The notes under the pieces: generated by a model
What the model saw: the letters and a program-made list of their open reading frames with translations, nothing else
What the model was told of the DNA's origin: nothing
Database searches by the model: none
Source: CAYRTV01 sp964505785
GTDB lineage: Bacteria > Acidobacteriota > Aminicenantia > Aminicenantales > Aminicenantaceae
NCBI GenBank assembly: GCA_964505785.1
Contig: CAZDJZ010000005.1
Coordinates: 62,001 to 126,000, forward strand
Direction: 5' to 3'
DNA length: 64,000 nt
Translations under genes and position numbers: made by a program
Part shown: positions 1-8,296 of the stretch, piece after piece
Layout of the letters: every line of letters begins with the position of its first letter
How positions within the stretch are numbered: the first letter of the stretch is position 1

Positions 1-897
1 TATTAAAACCACTTTCGAGATACCCCGCAGTTTTTCTGAATCTAAACCTCTTTCCTCCAGATAAACCTCACCGCTCTCCATAGATATCCGCCCCTTAAGC
101 GTATCGCGGAGGACCATTGGCTGTTCAAAAATTTCCTTCAGCATAAAATGCTTAAACCCGCCTTTTTCAACCATGAGCGGACTCCATGAAACCAGATCGG
201 GAGTCCTGTTCAGAGGCTTGCCGGAAAAACTGAAAAGTTCAAGTCCCGATGGAGTGACGACCGCTATCTCCTTGTCTTCCAAAAAAACAAAACGGCGAGT
301 ATAGCTGAGCAGCGGATTGATGTCCGACGAAACAAAGAATTCTTCCTCCCCCAGCCCAACGGCAAGAGGAGGGCCATTCCTGGCTGCGACAATTTTATCC
401 GGATCATGAGCAGCAATAACTGCAATAGCAAAAGCGCCTTCAAGTAAAGAAACACTTTTCAAGACGGCGTCTTCCAGATTCCCGGGAAAATGCTCCTCGA
501 TCAAATGAACAATGACTTCTGTATCCGTTTCCGTGATGAATTTATGGCCCTTGCCCTGCAAGCTTGATTTCAATGCAAGGTAATTATCTATGATCCCGTT
601 ATGGACCACAACGAGGGAATTAGTGCAGTCGATATGGGGATGGGCGTTCTCTTCAGAAGGACGGCCATGCGTAGCCCAGCGTGTATGTCCAAGTCCGTAA
701 GCACCGCCTATGGGATGAGATTGAAGTTTTGCCTCCAGCTGGGCAATCTTCCCCTTTACCCGGCTGCGCCGAATGATTCCGTTATCCACCAAGGCAATAC
801 CGGCGGAATCATATCCCCGGTATTCCAGCTTCTTCAACCCATCCAACAGAATCGGCACAGCTTTCTGCCGGCCGATGTAACCGATAATGCCGCACAT
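1..897 (-). CDS. glmS: Glutamine--fructose-6-phosphate aminotransferase, N-terminal part (partial)
   Basis: Makes glucosamine-6-phosphate from fructose-6-phosphate and glutamine in the cytoplasm, the first step towards UDP-GlcNAc for peptidoglycan and lipid A. The reading frame is open from the ATG at 897 to the left edge, so about 299 N-terminal codons are visible. It opens MCGIIGYIG, giving the Ntn-hydrolase nucleophile Cys2 (after Met removal Cys1), followed by EYRGYDSAG, GLGHTRWATHG and VVVHNGIIDNY, the standard class II glutaminase signatures. The sugar isomerase (SIS) half lies beyond the edge. The ATG follows the glmU stop codon with no gap (TAAATG), so translation is probably coupled. 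Family assignment is secure; only the truncation is a limit. Confidence 0.96.
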   Translation of the reverse strand, partial: MCGIIGYIGRQKAVPILLDGLKKLEYRGYDSAGIALVDNGIIRRSRVKGKIAQLEAKLQSHPIGGAYGLGHTRWATHGRPSEENAHPHIDCTNSLVVVHNGIIDNYLALKSSLQGKGHKFITETDTEVIVHLIEEHFPGNLEDAVLKSVSLLEGAFAIAVIAAHDPDKIVAARNGPPLAVGLGEEEFFVSSDINPLLSYTRRFVFLEDKEIAVVTPSGLELFSFSGKPLNRTPDLVSWSPLMVEKGGFKHFMLKEIFEQPMVLRDTLKGRISMESGEVYLEERGLDSEKLRGISKVVLI

Positions 898-2277
898 TTA
901 TTTCTTTTTCCGTTTAAGCGCCCAGTCTTTTTTTTCAATTTGCCGGGAACGTTCAAGCACTAATGCCCCCGGGGAAACATCTTGGGTAATTGTAGACCCG
1001 GCACCGATATAAGCGCCTTTTCCAATTTTAACCGGAGCCACCAATTCCGTACCGGATCCGGTGAAAGCATTATCTTCAATAATGGTCTGATGCTTGTTCC
1101 GGCCGTCATAATTGCAGGTAATAGTGCCGGCTCCAATGTTGACGCTGCTGCCGATCCGGCTGTCGCCGAGATAGGAAAGATGACCGGCCTTGGACCCGGA
1201 GCCAAAGTCTGTTTTTTTCATTTCCACAAAATTCCCAACTTTAGCCCCTTTACGGATGATGGTTCCCGGCCGGAGATGGGTGAAAGGACCGGCCTGAGAT
1301 CCTGCTTCCATTCTGGTTTCTTCAATGACTGAGGACGCCAAAATTTTAACATCATCTCCAATTTGGCAATCACGGATACTGGCAAAGGATTGGATTAAAA
1401 CATTTCGTCCGATTCTGGTTGTCCCTTCAATTATTACACCCGGATAAACCAGGCTGTCCATTCCGATTTCTACATCCTGGTCGATCCAGGTGCCGGCTGG
1501 ATCCATAATGGTCACCCCCTGCAAAGCAAGAGATTTAAGTTTTCGTTCTCTCAACACAGCCGCCGCCTGCGCCATTTCATACCGGTCATTGACGCCTACG
1601 ATTTCAACATTTTCTTTAATTTTATGAGCCTTGACTTTATTTCCCGTTTTTGAGAGCTCCTCAATGCAATCAGTCAGGTAATATTCACTCTTGGCATTCT
1701 GATTGGATATCCTGGGCAGTACATCCAAAAGAGCCGGAATTTTAAAAATATAAATTCCTACATTGGACTCTTTTAATTTCCGTTGTTCTGAAGTGGCATC
1801 TTTCTCTTCGATAATAACAATACGGTTGTTCTCCCGGTATATAACCCGCCCAAAACCTGTTGGGTCATCCAGATCCGCAGAAGCAAAGGTCAAATCATTA
1901 TTCTCTTCCCGGTGCTGGTTCCACATAGCCTGCAAAGTTTCGGTTTGAATAAGGGGCAGATCTCCGTTAATAATCAGGACGTCTCGACCGGAATGTTTCT
2001 CTAACCCGGGAACCGCGGCTTTGACTGCGTGAGCAGTCCCAAGCTGCTGCTTTTGTACCACGTAATCAATAATATCAGAATAAATTAATTCCTGAACTTT
2101 TTCTTTCTGATGTCCGACAACCAAAAAAATCTTAGCTGGATTAAGTCCGTTCACTGCAGAAACAATCCATGCCCCCATGGGTTTTCCTAAGACCGGATGT
2201 AAAATTTTTATCGTTTCAGACTTGAAGCGGGTTCCCTTTCCTGCAGCAAGGACAAGACCAACTAAGCTCTCACTCAT
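898..2277 (-). CDS. glmU: Bifunctional GlcNAc-1-P uridyltransferase / glucosamine-1-P acetyltransferase
   Basis: Acetylates glucosamine-1-phosphate and couples it to UTP, giving UDP-GlcNAc. The N-terminal nucleotidyltransferase domain carries LAAGKGTRFKS and the GTAHAV and NGDLPL motifs; the C-terminal left-handed beta-helix has hexapeptide repeats, LRPGT, NFVEMK, YLGDS and GAGTITCNYDG. A longer open frame reaches 2442, but homology begins at MSESLVGLVLAAG, so the start is placed at 2277, giving 459 residues, the usual family size. That ATG overlaps the stop of the upstream TPR gene by 8 bases. With glmS directly downstream, both enzymes of the UDP-GlcNAc route are in one operon. Confidence 0.96.
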   Translation of the reverse strand: MSESLVGLVLAAGKGTRFKSETIKILHPVLGKPMGAWIVSAVNGLNPAKIFLVVGHQKEKVQELIYSDIIDYVVQKQQLGTAHAVKAAVPGLEKHSGRDVLIINGDLPLIQTETLQAMWNQHREENNDLTFASADLDDPTGFGRVIYRENNRIVIIEEKDATSEQRKLKESNVGIYIFKIPALLDVLPRISNQNAKSEYYLTDCIEELSKTGNKVKAHKIKENVEIVGVNDRYEMAQAAAVLRERKLKSLALQGVTIMDPAGTWIDQDVEIGMDSLVYPGVIIEGTTRIGRNVLIQSFASIRDCQIGDDVKILASSVIEETRMEAGSQAGPFTHLRPGTIIRKGAKVGNFVEMKKTDFGSGSKAGHLSYLGDSRIGSSVNIGAGTITCNYDGRNKHQTIIEDNAFTGSGTELVAPVKIGKGAYIGAGSTITQDVSPGALVLERSRQIEKKDWALKRKKK

Positions 2278-2833
2278 TCTCACAGACGAGTTTTTGAAAC
2301 TCTTCATCTTTTCCCAATTCTTCGAAATCCCTCTCATTCTGAGCAAGCACAGCGAAGAACGGATCCTGTTTAATGGCTTTCTCAAGATGATCCAGGCATT
2401 TTTTCTTTTCCCCGGAAACACAGTAAGCATCTGCCAGGACATAATGCGTTTTTCCTGAATTGGATTCTTTTTCTAAAGCTTTTTCCCAGGATTGAATAGC
2501 TTCTTCCACTTTTCCCTGGTTAAGTTTTAAAATGCCGTTTTGATAATAATCTTCATGTGATTTCAAGACAATGGGTTCTTCATCAACCCGATTTCGGCTG
2601 AGAGCCAAATAAATCTTGGCGCGGTCGACCAATTCCTTTTCTTCTTGAAATTTTTTCAGGAAATCTTCCAGGGTTTGAGCAGCCTTGGCATAATCGTGAT
2701 TCTGAAAAGTTTTCATGGCTTGGCTGTAAACCTCTAAGGCTTTTTGATATTCATCTTTTTTTGATTTTGAATTCTTCTGATTTTTTACAGGCAATTTTGT
2801 TTTCTCCGAATCAATCTTGAAGATTTTACACAT
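2270..2833 (-). CDS. TPR-repeat protein upstream of glmU
   Basis: A 187-residue soluble protein. After a lysine-rich, low-complexity N-terminus (about residues 8-28) come helical repeats of tetratricopeptide type: ALEVYSQAMKTFQNHDYAKAAQTLEDFL (shown only in part as a repeat), then a unit around residues 95-125 and one around 128-160. There is no signal peptide or catalytic motif. It is the first gene of the tpr-glmU-glmS set and overlaps glmU by 8 bases, so it is co-translated with it. The function is unknown; a scaffold role is only an inference from the fold. No ribosome binding site is visible before the ATG. Confidence 0.8.
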   Translation of the reverse strand: MCKIFKIDSEKTKLPVKNQKNSKSKKDEYQKALEVYSQAMKTFQNHDYAKAAQTLEDFLKKFQEEKELVDRAKIYLALSRNRVDEEPIVLKSHEDYYQNGILKLNQGKVEEAIQSWEKALEKESNSGKTHYVLADAYCVSGEKKKCLDHLEKAIKQDPFFAVLAQNERDFEELGKDEEFQKLVCENE

Positions 2834-2853
2834 TTTATATTATGCGGACCCAT

Positions 2854-2897
2854 TTGACAAGCCTGACCTTTACAAGCATGCTATTCTCATGGACAAT
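2854..2897 (+). promoter_or_regulatory. Candidate lpxC promoter region
   Basis: The divergent gap between the TPR gene and lpxC contains TTGACA at 2854-2859 and a second -35-like TTTACA at 2869-2874, the latter followed after 17 bases by GACAAT (2892-2897). Neither pair is a strong match, and the choice between them is uncertain. Confidence 0.25.
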
Positions 2898-2922
2898 AGT
2901 ATGTTATCCTGCTTGTGGATTT

Positions 2923-3768
2923 ATGGAAATGCAGTTAAAAAAAACCATAAAAAAAGCCGTCCGGTTCAGCGGAACCGGCATACATTCCGGGAAACACATC
3001 AATCTTTGCATTGAGCCTTCGGATTCCGGAAAAATTGTTTTTCACAGGAGTGATATTCCCGGATTTTCGGTGCCGGCGAATTCCGGCTCAACTGAAACCC
3101 GTAACAGCACCTCGTTAATTTACAGAGGACACTCCATACAAACAATTGAACACTTAATGGCTTCATTCTTTATGCTGGGCATTGACAGCGCCGATGTGAT
3201 TGCAGACGGCCCGGAGATTCCGGCGGCGGATGGAAGCGCTGCACCTTTCATCAGGGAACTTCAGCATGCCGGTTCAGCCAAGCTGAAACCATCCAAGACG
3301 GTCTTTGATATTATTCATCCTTTTTCACTCCAGCATAAGGATGGGGTCATCGCAGGGTTTCCGGATTCACAAATACGGTTGACATATGAAATTGATTTCG
3401 TCCATCGCCTGATTGGCCGTCAGAAATTATCAATCCAGGGAGATGTTCAAAAATGGATAGAGGAAATCGCCCCTGCAAGAACATTCGGTTTTTTAAAGGA
3501 TGCAGAAGCGTTAAAAAAAAAGAACCTGGCATTGGGCGGGTCCTTCGAAAACACCCTGGTATTGGATGATGACAATATTATCAATGGGCCTCTCCGGTTC
3601 AAAGATGAATTTGTACGGCATAAACTCCTGGACCTCACTGGTGATCTTTTTCTTTTAAATGGATATCTGAATGGACATATTCAAGCCAAAAAAGCCGGCC
3701 ATGCCCTTCACCTGAAAGCAGTACGTTATCTTTTATCTCATCCTGAAATTATGAAGCGCAGGCAATAG
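2923..3768 (+). CDS. lpxC: UDP-3-O-acyl-N-acetylglucosamine deacetylase
   Basis: Zinc amidase catalysing the committed step of lipid A synthesis in the cytoplasm. The zinc ligands are visible: His77 in IEHLMAS, and His233 and Asp237 in HKLLDLTGD; EIAPARTFGF is the conserved loop near the active site, and HALHLKAV holds the C-terminal catalytic His region. An upstream in-frame ATG at 2842 would add 27 residues without family similarity, so the start is set at 2923 (MEMQLKKTIKKAVRFSGTGIH); the ATG at 2929 is an alternative. The length, 281 residues, is slightly shorter than the usual 300. Its presence shows that the organism makes lipid A and is Gram-negative. Confidence 0.95.
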   Translation: MEMQLKKTIKKAVRFSGTGIHSGKHINLCIEPSDSGKIVFHRSDIPGFSVPANSGSTETRNSTSLIYRGHSIQTIEHLMASFFMLGIDSADVIADGPEIPAADGSAAPFIRELQHAGSAKLKPSKTVFDIIHPFSLQHKDGVIAGFPDSQIRLTYEIDFVHRLIGRQKLSIQGDVQKWIEEIAPARTFGFLKDAEALKKKNLALGGSFENTLVLDDDNIINGPLRFKDEFVRHKLLDLTGDLFLLNGYLNGHIQAKKAGHALHLKAVRYLLSHPEIMKRRQ

Positions 3769-3775
3769 GGATGCT

Positions 3776-3805
3776 TTGGACTTCCTGGAGAGGTTATGCT
3801 AAAAT
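3776..3805 (+). promoter_or_regulatory. larB promoter with extended -10, leaderless type
   Basis: TTGGAC (3776-3781), 18 bases, then TGC-TAAAAT with the extended TG at 3797-3798 and the -10 box at 3800-3805. The larB ATG lies only 6 bases beyond the -10 box, so transcription should begin at or next to the start codon. No ribosome binding site is present. Confidence 0.5.
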
Positions 3806-3811
3806 CTTGCC

Positions 3812-4558
3812 ATGAAAAACAGGCTTGAAAAGATTCTGCAAAAGGTTCACCGACAAGAACTCGATGTTAAGGAAGCGCTGGAGGCTATCCGCGACTACCC
3901 CTATCAGGATCTCCATTTCGCAAAAATCGACCATCACCGGGAATTAAGAAAGGGGGCTCCTGAAGTCGTTTTCGGATTGGGAAAATCAGCCGATCAGATC
4001 CGTTCGATTTCGCGGGAAATTATTAAGAACGGCAGTAATCTTTTGGTCACCAAGATACCGCGTGCAGCTTATGATAAGATAAAAATTGATTTCCCTGAAG
4101 CGAATTACAGCCCGGAAGCCCAGGTCATGTATTATAAACAAGTCAATCCGGAACCGGGAAAAGGAAAAATTGCCGTTATTACAGCCGGAACATCCGATGT
4201 TCCGGTGGCGGAAGAGGCGGCTGTGACCGGGGAAGTTTTGGGCAATGAAATACTCAGAATCTATGATATCGGCGTTGCCGGCTTGCACCGTTTGTTCGGA
4301 GAATATGAAAAAATTAAGAACTGCCGGGTCCTTATCATAGTCGCCGGCATGGAAGGCGCGCTGCCTAGTGTCATTGCCGGAATAACCCATATTCCCATCA
4401 TTGCTGTTCCCACCAGCATTGGCTACGGCGCAAATCTGAAAGGATTCACGGCGCTGCTGGCTATGTTGAATTCATGCCCCGGGGGAGTTGCTGTTGTAAA
4501 CATCGATAATGGATTCGGCGCCGCATATATGGCGAATTTAATCAATCATTTATCTTGA
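3812..4558 (+). CDS. larB: Nickel pincer cofactor biosynthesis protein LarB
   Basis: LarB carboxylates and hydrolyses nicotinic acid adenine dinucleotide to pyridinium-3,5-biscarboxylic acid mononucleotide, the first step to the nickel-pincer cofactor of LarA-type racemases. The 248-residue protein has the LarB N-terminal helical part (ALEAIRDYPYQDLHFAKIDHHR) and a C-terminal PurE-like AIRC domain (ITAGTSDVPVAEEAA about residue 123, GMEGALPSVIAG, VPTSIGYGA, VNIDNGFGAA). LarC, LarE and LarA are not in the window, so the rest of the pathway must be elsewhere or absent. The start is the only ATG that fits and lies immediately downstream of a good extended -10. Confidence 0.9.
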   Translation: MKNRLEKILQKVHRQELDVKEALEAIRDYPYQDLHFAKIDHHRELRKGAPEVVFGLGKSADQIRSISREIIKNGSNLLVTKIPRAAYDKIKIDFPEANYSPEAQVMYYKQVNPEPGKGKIAVITAGTSDVPVAEEAAVTGEVLGNEILRIYDIGVAGLHRLFGEYEKIKNCRVLIIVAGMEGALPSVIAGITHIPIIAVPTSIGYGANLKGFTALLAMLNSCPGGVAVVNIDNGFGAAYMANLINHLS

Positions 4559-4577
4559 ACTATTCGTTCGAAATAAG

Positions 4578-4608
4578 TAAAAAGTAAGAAGTTAAAAGTT
4601 AAAAGTTA
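4578..4608 (+). repeat. Short A-rich tandem repeat (AAAAGTTA-like)
   Basis: About three degenerate copies of a GTTAAAA unit lie between larB and the dnaG promoter. A weak hairpin (AGCCTG/CAGGCT, about 4616-4633) follows but has no T-run, so it is not called a terminator. Confidence 0.4.
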
Positions 4609-4668
4609 ATCCTTGAGCCTGTGTCAGCAGGCTGAAGGCTTCAGATATATCAGATATTTGGCTGCCCC

Positions 4669-4697
4669 TTGACAAGTGTGGAAGGCAAACCTATATT
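4669..4697 (+). promoter_or_regulatory. Strong sigma-70-type promoter of dnaG-rpoD
   Basis: TTGACA at 4669-4674, a 17-base spacer, then TATATT at 4692-4697. Transcription would start near 4704, leaving a leader of about 23 bases before dnaG. A 9-base tandem (TCAGATATA/TCAGATATT, 4641-4658) sits just upstream. Confidence 0.75.
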
Positions 4698-4726
4698 TAA
4701 AAAGCTAATTCAGCTATTATTAAATC

Positions 4727-6487
4727 ATGGAACTTGTAGAAACAATCAGGCAGACTGCCAGAATCGTTGATATTGCATCCCAATATACTCAGCTGCAGAA
4801 GCGCGGGAATAGACTGTTGGGATTATGTCCTTTTCATACGGAAAAGACACCGTCTTTTTCTGTTGATGAAGACCGCCAGCTTTATCACTGTTTCGGGTGT
4901 GGAGCCGGAGGCGATATTTTCACCTTGGTTATGGAAAAAGAAAATCTGAGTTTTCCGGAGGCTGTGCGCTACCTGGCAGAGAAATACCACATTCCCATCC
5001 CCCAAAAAAAGCAATATTCAAGCCAATATTACAGTCTCAAAGACAAACTTCTCAGTATTACTTCGGACGCCCTGCTTTACTTTAAAAAGAATTTATACAA
5101 TACCCGGGAAGGACGCAATGCCCTTGAATATATGAAAAATCGGGGAATTCATGAAAAGGCTGTTCAAAAACTCAAACTTGGATACGCGATGAATTCCTGG
5201 CAATCCCTGCTGGATTTTTTTCAAAGAAAAAACATCAAACCGGAGGATTTGGAAAAAGCCGGTCTTGTTATCCGGCGAAAAAAAGGAGATGGATTTTATG
5301 ACCGTTTCAGGGCACGCATCATTTTTCCCATTTTCGATCTTTCTGGACGGGTTATCGCCTTTGGAGGCAGAACCACCATAGATGATGAAGTTAAATATTT
5401 GAACTCTCCGGAAACTCCTGTATACACCAAAGGCAATGTTCTCTATGGATTGAATTTCAGTAAAGACGCCGTTAAAGCCAAAGGTGAAATTATCCTTGTT
5501 GAAGGGTATACCGACTTTCTTTCCCTTTATCAGGCCGGCATCACTCATGCCGCCGCTTCTTTGGGAACCAGCCTCACTCCTGGACAGGTTGGGCTGGCTA
5601 ACCGTTTTTGTCCTCGACTGATAACCGCCTATGATGGAGATGCTGCGGGAAGAAAGGCAACGAAGCGGGCTGTTTCCCTCTGTTTTGAGCAGGGTATGCA
5701 AATCGGAGTCCTGGAACTTCCCTCTGATCAAGATCCCGACAGTTTTATAAAGAAGCATGGGCCGGAAAAAATGCAGAAACGATTGGATGCAGCCGTACCC
5801 GGCCTGCGATTTTTAATGAAATCTTATATGCAGGGAAAAATCACCGGGATTCCCGAGGAAAAAACCCGCATCGTCAGGCTTCTGATCAATGATATTCGAA
5901 AAATACCCGATTCTATTCTCATCAGTGAATATATCAAGAAGATAAGTGAATATTTGGAATTGGATGAATCCCATGTCCGCGCCGCCATTTCCGGCAGGAC
6001 TGAGCATTCTTCACACCGGAAAAGTGTGAACTTCCTTAATGCGGAAAAACGCCTGCTCCAAATTATTTTTAATGACTCCGTGACCGCCGTACGGCTTTTA
6101 CCAAAAATCAAAAAAGAGGATTTCCTCGGTCTGGCCAGCGAGCCGGTGATCACAGCATTAATTGATTATTTCAAACATAACAAGAAACCCAGTATTCCGG
6201 AATTGAAGTCTAAAATGAATCCAGCCGTATTCAGCGCCTTGTCGGAAATACTCATGGAACCCAGCGCTCCCCCAGTCCCGGGAGAAGCTGAAGACTGCCT
6301 GGAATGTATGCAGGATGTCTTATTGGAAAAACAATTACGAAAGAAAAAATCACAGCTCAAGCAATTAAAAAAGAACGACGAGAAAACAGCTTCAATTCTT
6401 AAAGAAATAATGGATATACAAAGCCATCGTTACCAAGTATCCCAACGTTTCTATCAATACGGTCAAGAATTGAACACGAAGGAGTGA
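4727..6487 (+). CDS. dnaG: DNA primase
   Basis: Synthesises RNA primers at the replication fork and is recruited by the DnaB helicase. The 586-residue protein has the CHC2 zinc-binding domain (Cys34, His37, Cys55, Cys58 in CPFH and CFGC), the primase core with FPIFD and VIAFGGR, the Toprim motifs VEGYTD and AYDGDAAG, and a helical C-terminal region that should bind DnaB. Length is normal. It is followed by rpoD, as in the classical macromolecular-synthesis operon, but rpsU is missing and larB lies upstream. No clear ribosome binding site precedes the ATG. Confidence 0.97.
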   Translation: MELVETIRQTARIVDIASQYTQLQKRGNRLLGLCPFHTEKTPSFSVDEDRQLYHCFGCGAGGDIFTLVMEKENLSFPEAVRYLAEKYHIPIPQKKQYSSQYYSLKDKLLSITSDALLYFKKNLYNTREGRNALEYMKNRGIHEKAVQKLKLGYAMNSWQSLLDFFQRKNIKPEDLEKAGLVIRRKKGDGFYDRFRARIIFPIFDLSGRVIAFGGRTTIDDEVKYLNSPETPVYTKGNVLYGLNFSKDAVKAKGEIILVEGYTDFLSLYQAGITHAAASLGTSLTPGQVGLANRFCPRLITAYDGDAAGRKATKRAVSLCFEQGMQIGVLELPSDQDPDSFIKKHGPEKMQKRLDAAVPGLRFLMKSYMQGKITGIPEEKTRIVRLLINDIRKIPDSILISEYIKKISEYLELDESHVRAAISGRTEHSSHRKSVNFLNAEKRLLQIIFNDSVTAVRLLPKIKKEDFLGLASEPVITALIDYFKHNKKPSIPELKSKMNPAVFSALSEILMEPSAPPVPGEAEDCLECMQDVLLEKQLRKKKSQLKQLKKNDEKTASILKEIMDIQSHRYQVSQRFYQYGQELNTKE

Positions 6488-6492
6488 TACCA

Positions 6493-8139
6493 TTGAATCC
6501 CGAGAAACAAAATCAGCACAAAAAACCAAAGAACGAAATAAGCCAACTCATCTCAAAAGGAAGGAAACAAGGTTTCCTTATGTTCGAAGAAATTGATAAG
6601 ACCTTTCAAGAAGAAGGAGAAAGCCAGGAAGATTTTGATGATTTCATAAGCTCTATGGATGATTACGGTATTAGGATATTGGATAAAAGCCGCAAAGTCT
6701 CCCCAAAGCGGCGTAAAAGTGATATTGTCTCTTTAGAGGGGTTGGAACGGACCACGGACCCTGTCAAACTTTATCTAAGGGAAATGGGCAATATTTCTCT
6801 TCTTACCAGGGAGGGGGAAATTGCCATCGCAAGGCAGATCGAGCGGGGAGAAAAGATTGTTGTCAAATCTCTTTCCCGCACACGCTTGGTTTTAAATAAA
6901 ATCCTTGAAATCGAAGATCACCTCGATACAGATCCTAGCCTAATTCAAGCCATGTTTGATTTTACTGATGAAGAAATGTCTGAAGATAAGTTTGAAAAAA
7001 CAAAGAAAGAAATCGGGAAAAAAATTCAAAATATAAGAAGTTTAAGTAATAAATTAAATGAGCTTAAATTAAGTAACGGCAACAATCTTACCCAGGCACG
7101 CTTGATTGTCAATATGAGCCGGATCATTCAGGATTTGAATATCCGTCCGGAATTCGGGGAAAGAATCATTGACAGCTTGAGAAAAAGGCTTGAAATCATC
7201 AATGAAATGGAAGAAACCCTGGAGGAATGCAAAGTCAGCCGAAAACAAACCCGGAGTAAGAAAAAACGGGAATCAATCGACCAAAAAATCAAGGACATTG
7301 AAAAATACATACATAGAATTGAGGACTCCTCCGGACTGAACGCCAACGATATGCGCAAAACCTTACGGTCCATTACAACCGGGAAAAAAATCAGTGACCA
7401 GGCAAAAAAAGAATTGGTTGCAGCTAACCTGCGGCTGGTTGTTTCGATAGCAAAAAAATACAGCAACCGCGGCCTGCAATTTTTGGATTTGATACAAGAA
7501 GGAAATATGGGATTAATGAAAGCCGTTGATAAGTTCGAGTATCGCCGCGGTTACAAGTTTTCAACCTATGCCACCTGGTGGATCCGCCAGGCCATAACCC
7601 GGGCAATAGCCGACCAGGCCAGAACAATCCGTATTCCGGTTCACATGATTGAGACCATAAACAAATTGATCCGGATCTCACGCAGTTTGGTCCAGGAAAT
7701 CGGACGTGAACCCACATCGGAAGAAATCTCCAAGCGCATGGATATGCCTGTTAATAAAGTTCGTAAAATTGTTAAAATCGCCCAGGAACCAATTTCCCTT
7801 GAGACTCCTATCGGCGAGGAAGAAGACAGCCATTTAGGTGATTTTATTGAAGATAAGATAACTCATTCTCCTCCGGACACAGTCATTCATATCAATTTGC
7901 GGGAACAAATTGAAGATGCTCTGAAAACCTTAACCGAAAGAGAGGCCAAAGTATTGAAAATGCGCTTTGGATTGGGAGACGGCAATGAGCATACCCTGGA
8001 GGAAGTCGGTCAGCAGTTTAAGGTCACACGTGAACGCATCCGTCAGATAGAAGCCAAGGCACTGAGAAAACTTAAACACCCCAGCCGAAGCCGGAAACTG
8101 AAATCCTTTACTGACACCACTGAAATTCCAACTTCCTGA
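6493..8139 (+). CDS. rpoD: RNA polymerase primary sigma factor RpoD
   Basis: Directs RNA polymerase to housekeeping promoters. Domains in order: a short acidic N-terminus, region 1.2 (TTDPVKLYLREMG), a non-conserved helical insert of about 200 residues, region 2 (ANLRLVVSIAKKYSNRG, DLIQEGNMGLMKA, KFSTYATWWIRQAITRA), region 3, and region 4 (TEREAKVLKMRFGL, VTRERIRQIEAKAL). The frame begins with a GTG at 6484 overlapping the dnaG stop, but AAGGAG at 6479-6484 is ideally placed 8 bases before a TTG at 6493, so I choose TTG (548 residues). Linkage to dnaG suggests this is the main housekeeping sigma; a second RpoD-like protein is encoded at 51.7 kb. Confidence 0.96.
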   Translation: MNPEKQNQHKKPKNEISQLISKGRKQGFLMFEEIDKTFQEEGESQEDFDDFISSMDDYGIRILDKSRKVSPKRRKSDIVSLEGLERTTDPVKLYLREMGNISLLTREGEIAIARQIERGEKIVVKSLSRTRLVLNKILEIEDHLDTDPSLIQAMFDFTDEEMSEDKFEKTKKEIGKKIQNIRSLSNKLNELKLSNGNNLTQARLIVNMSRIIQDLNIRPEFGERIIDSLRKRLEIINEMEETLEECKVSRKQTRSKKKRESIDQKIKDIEKYIHRIEDSSGLNANDMRKTLRSITTGKKISDQAKKELVAANLRLVVSIAKKYSNRGLQFLDLIQEGNMGLMKAVDKFEYRRGYKFSTYATWWIRQAITRAIADQARTIRIPVHMIETINKLIRISRSLVQEIGREPTSEEISKRMDMPVNKVRKIVKIAQEPISLETPIGEEEDSHLGDFIEDKITHSPPDTVIHINLREQIEDALKTLTEREAKVLKMRFGLGDGNEHTLEEVGQQFKVTRERIRQIEAKALRKLKHPSRSRKLKSFTDTTEIPTS

Positions 8140-8166
8140 TTCTCCGGGCCGTTCCAGCCTGTTTCA

Positions 8167-8195
8167 TTGACTTACCCGCTTATATTTGCTATAAA
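8167..8195 (+). promoter_or_regulatory. Promoter of the CAU tRNA gene
   Basis: TTGACT at 8167-8172, a 17-base spacer and TATAAA at 8190-8195. The tRNA 5' end is 8 bases beyond the -10 box, so there is almost no 5' leader. Confidence 0.7.
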
Positions 8196-8203
8196 ACGGG
8201 TCA

Positions 8204-8275
8204 GGGCCTATAGCTCAGCGGAAGAGCCACCGGCTCATAACCGGTCGGTCCCAGGTTCGAATCCTGGTAGGCCCA
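8204..8275 (+). tRNA. tRNA with CAU anticodon (elongator Met or Ile2)
   Basis: A 72-base cloverleaf: acceptor GGGCCTA/TAGGCCC, D arm GCTC/GAGC with a short loop, anticodon stem ACCGG/CCGGT around loop CTCATAA (anticodon CAT), T arm CCAGG-TTCGAAT-CCTGG, discriminator A; CCA is not encoded. The paired first base and the absence of three G-C pairs next to the anticodon loop argue against the initiator. Whether it is Met or lysidine-modified Ile2 cannot be settled by eye. A T-run follows the gene. Confidence 0.9.
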
Positions 8276-8296
8276 TTTTTTTCTTGAGGAAAAGAT

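Noticed and set aside
2278..2442. N-terminal extension of GlmU by 55 residues
   Set aside because: The extension overlaps the TPR gene in another frame and has no similarity to GlmU; the family N-terminus begins at 2277.
5093..5758. 221-codon minus-strand open frame within dnaG
   Set aside because: dnaG is unmistakable on the other strand; the antisense translation has no recognisable family.
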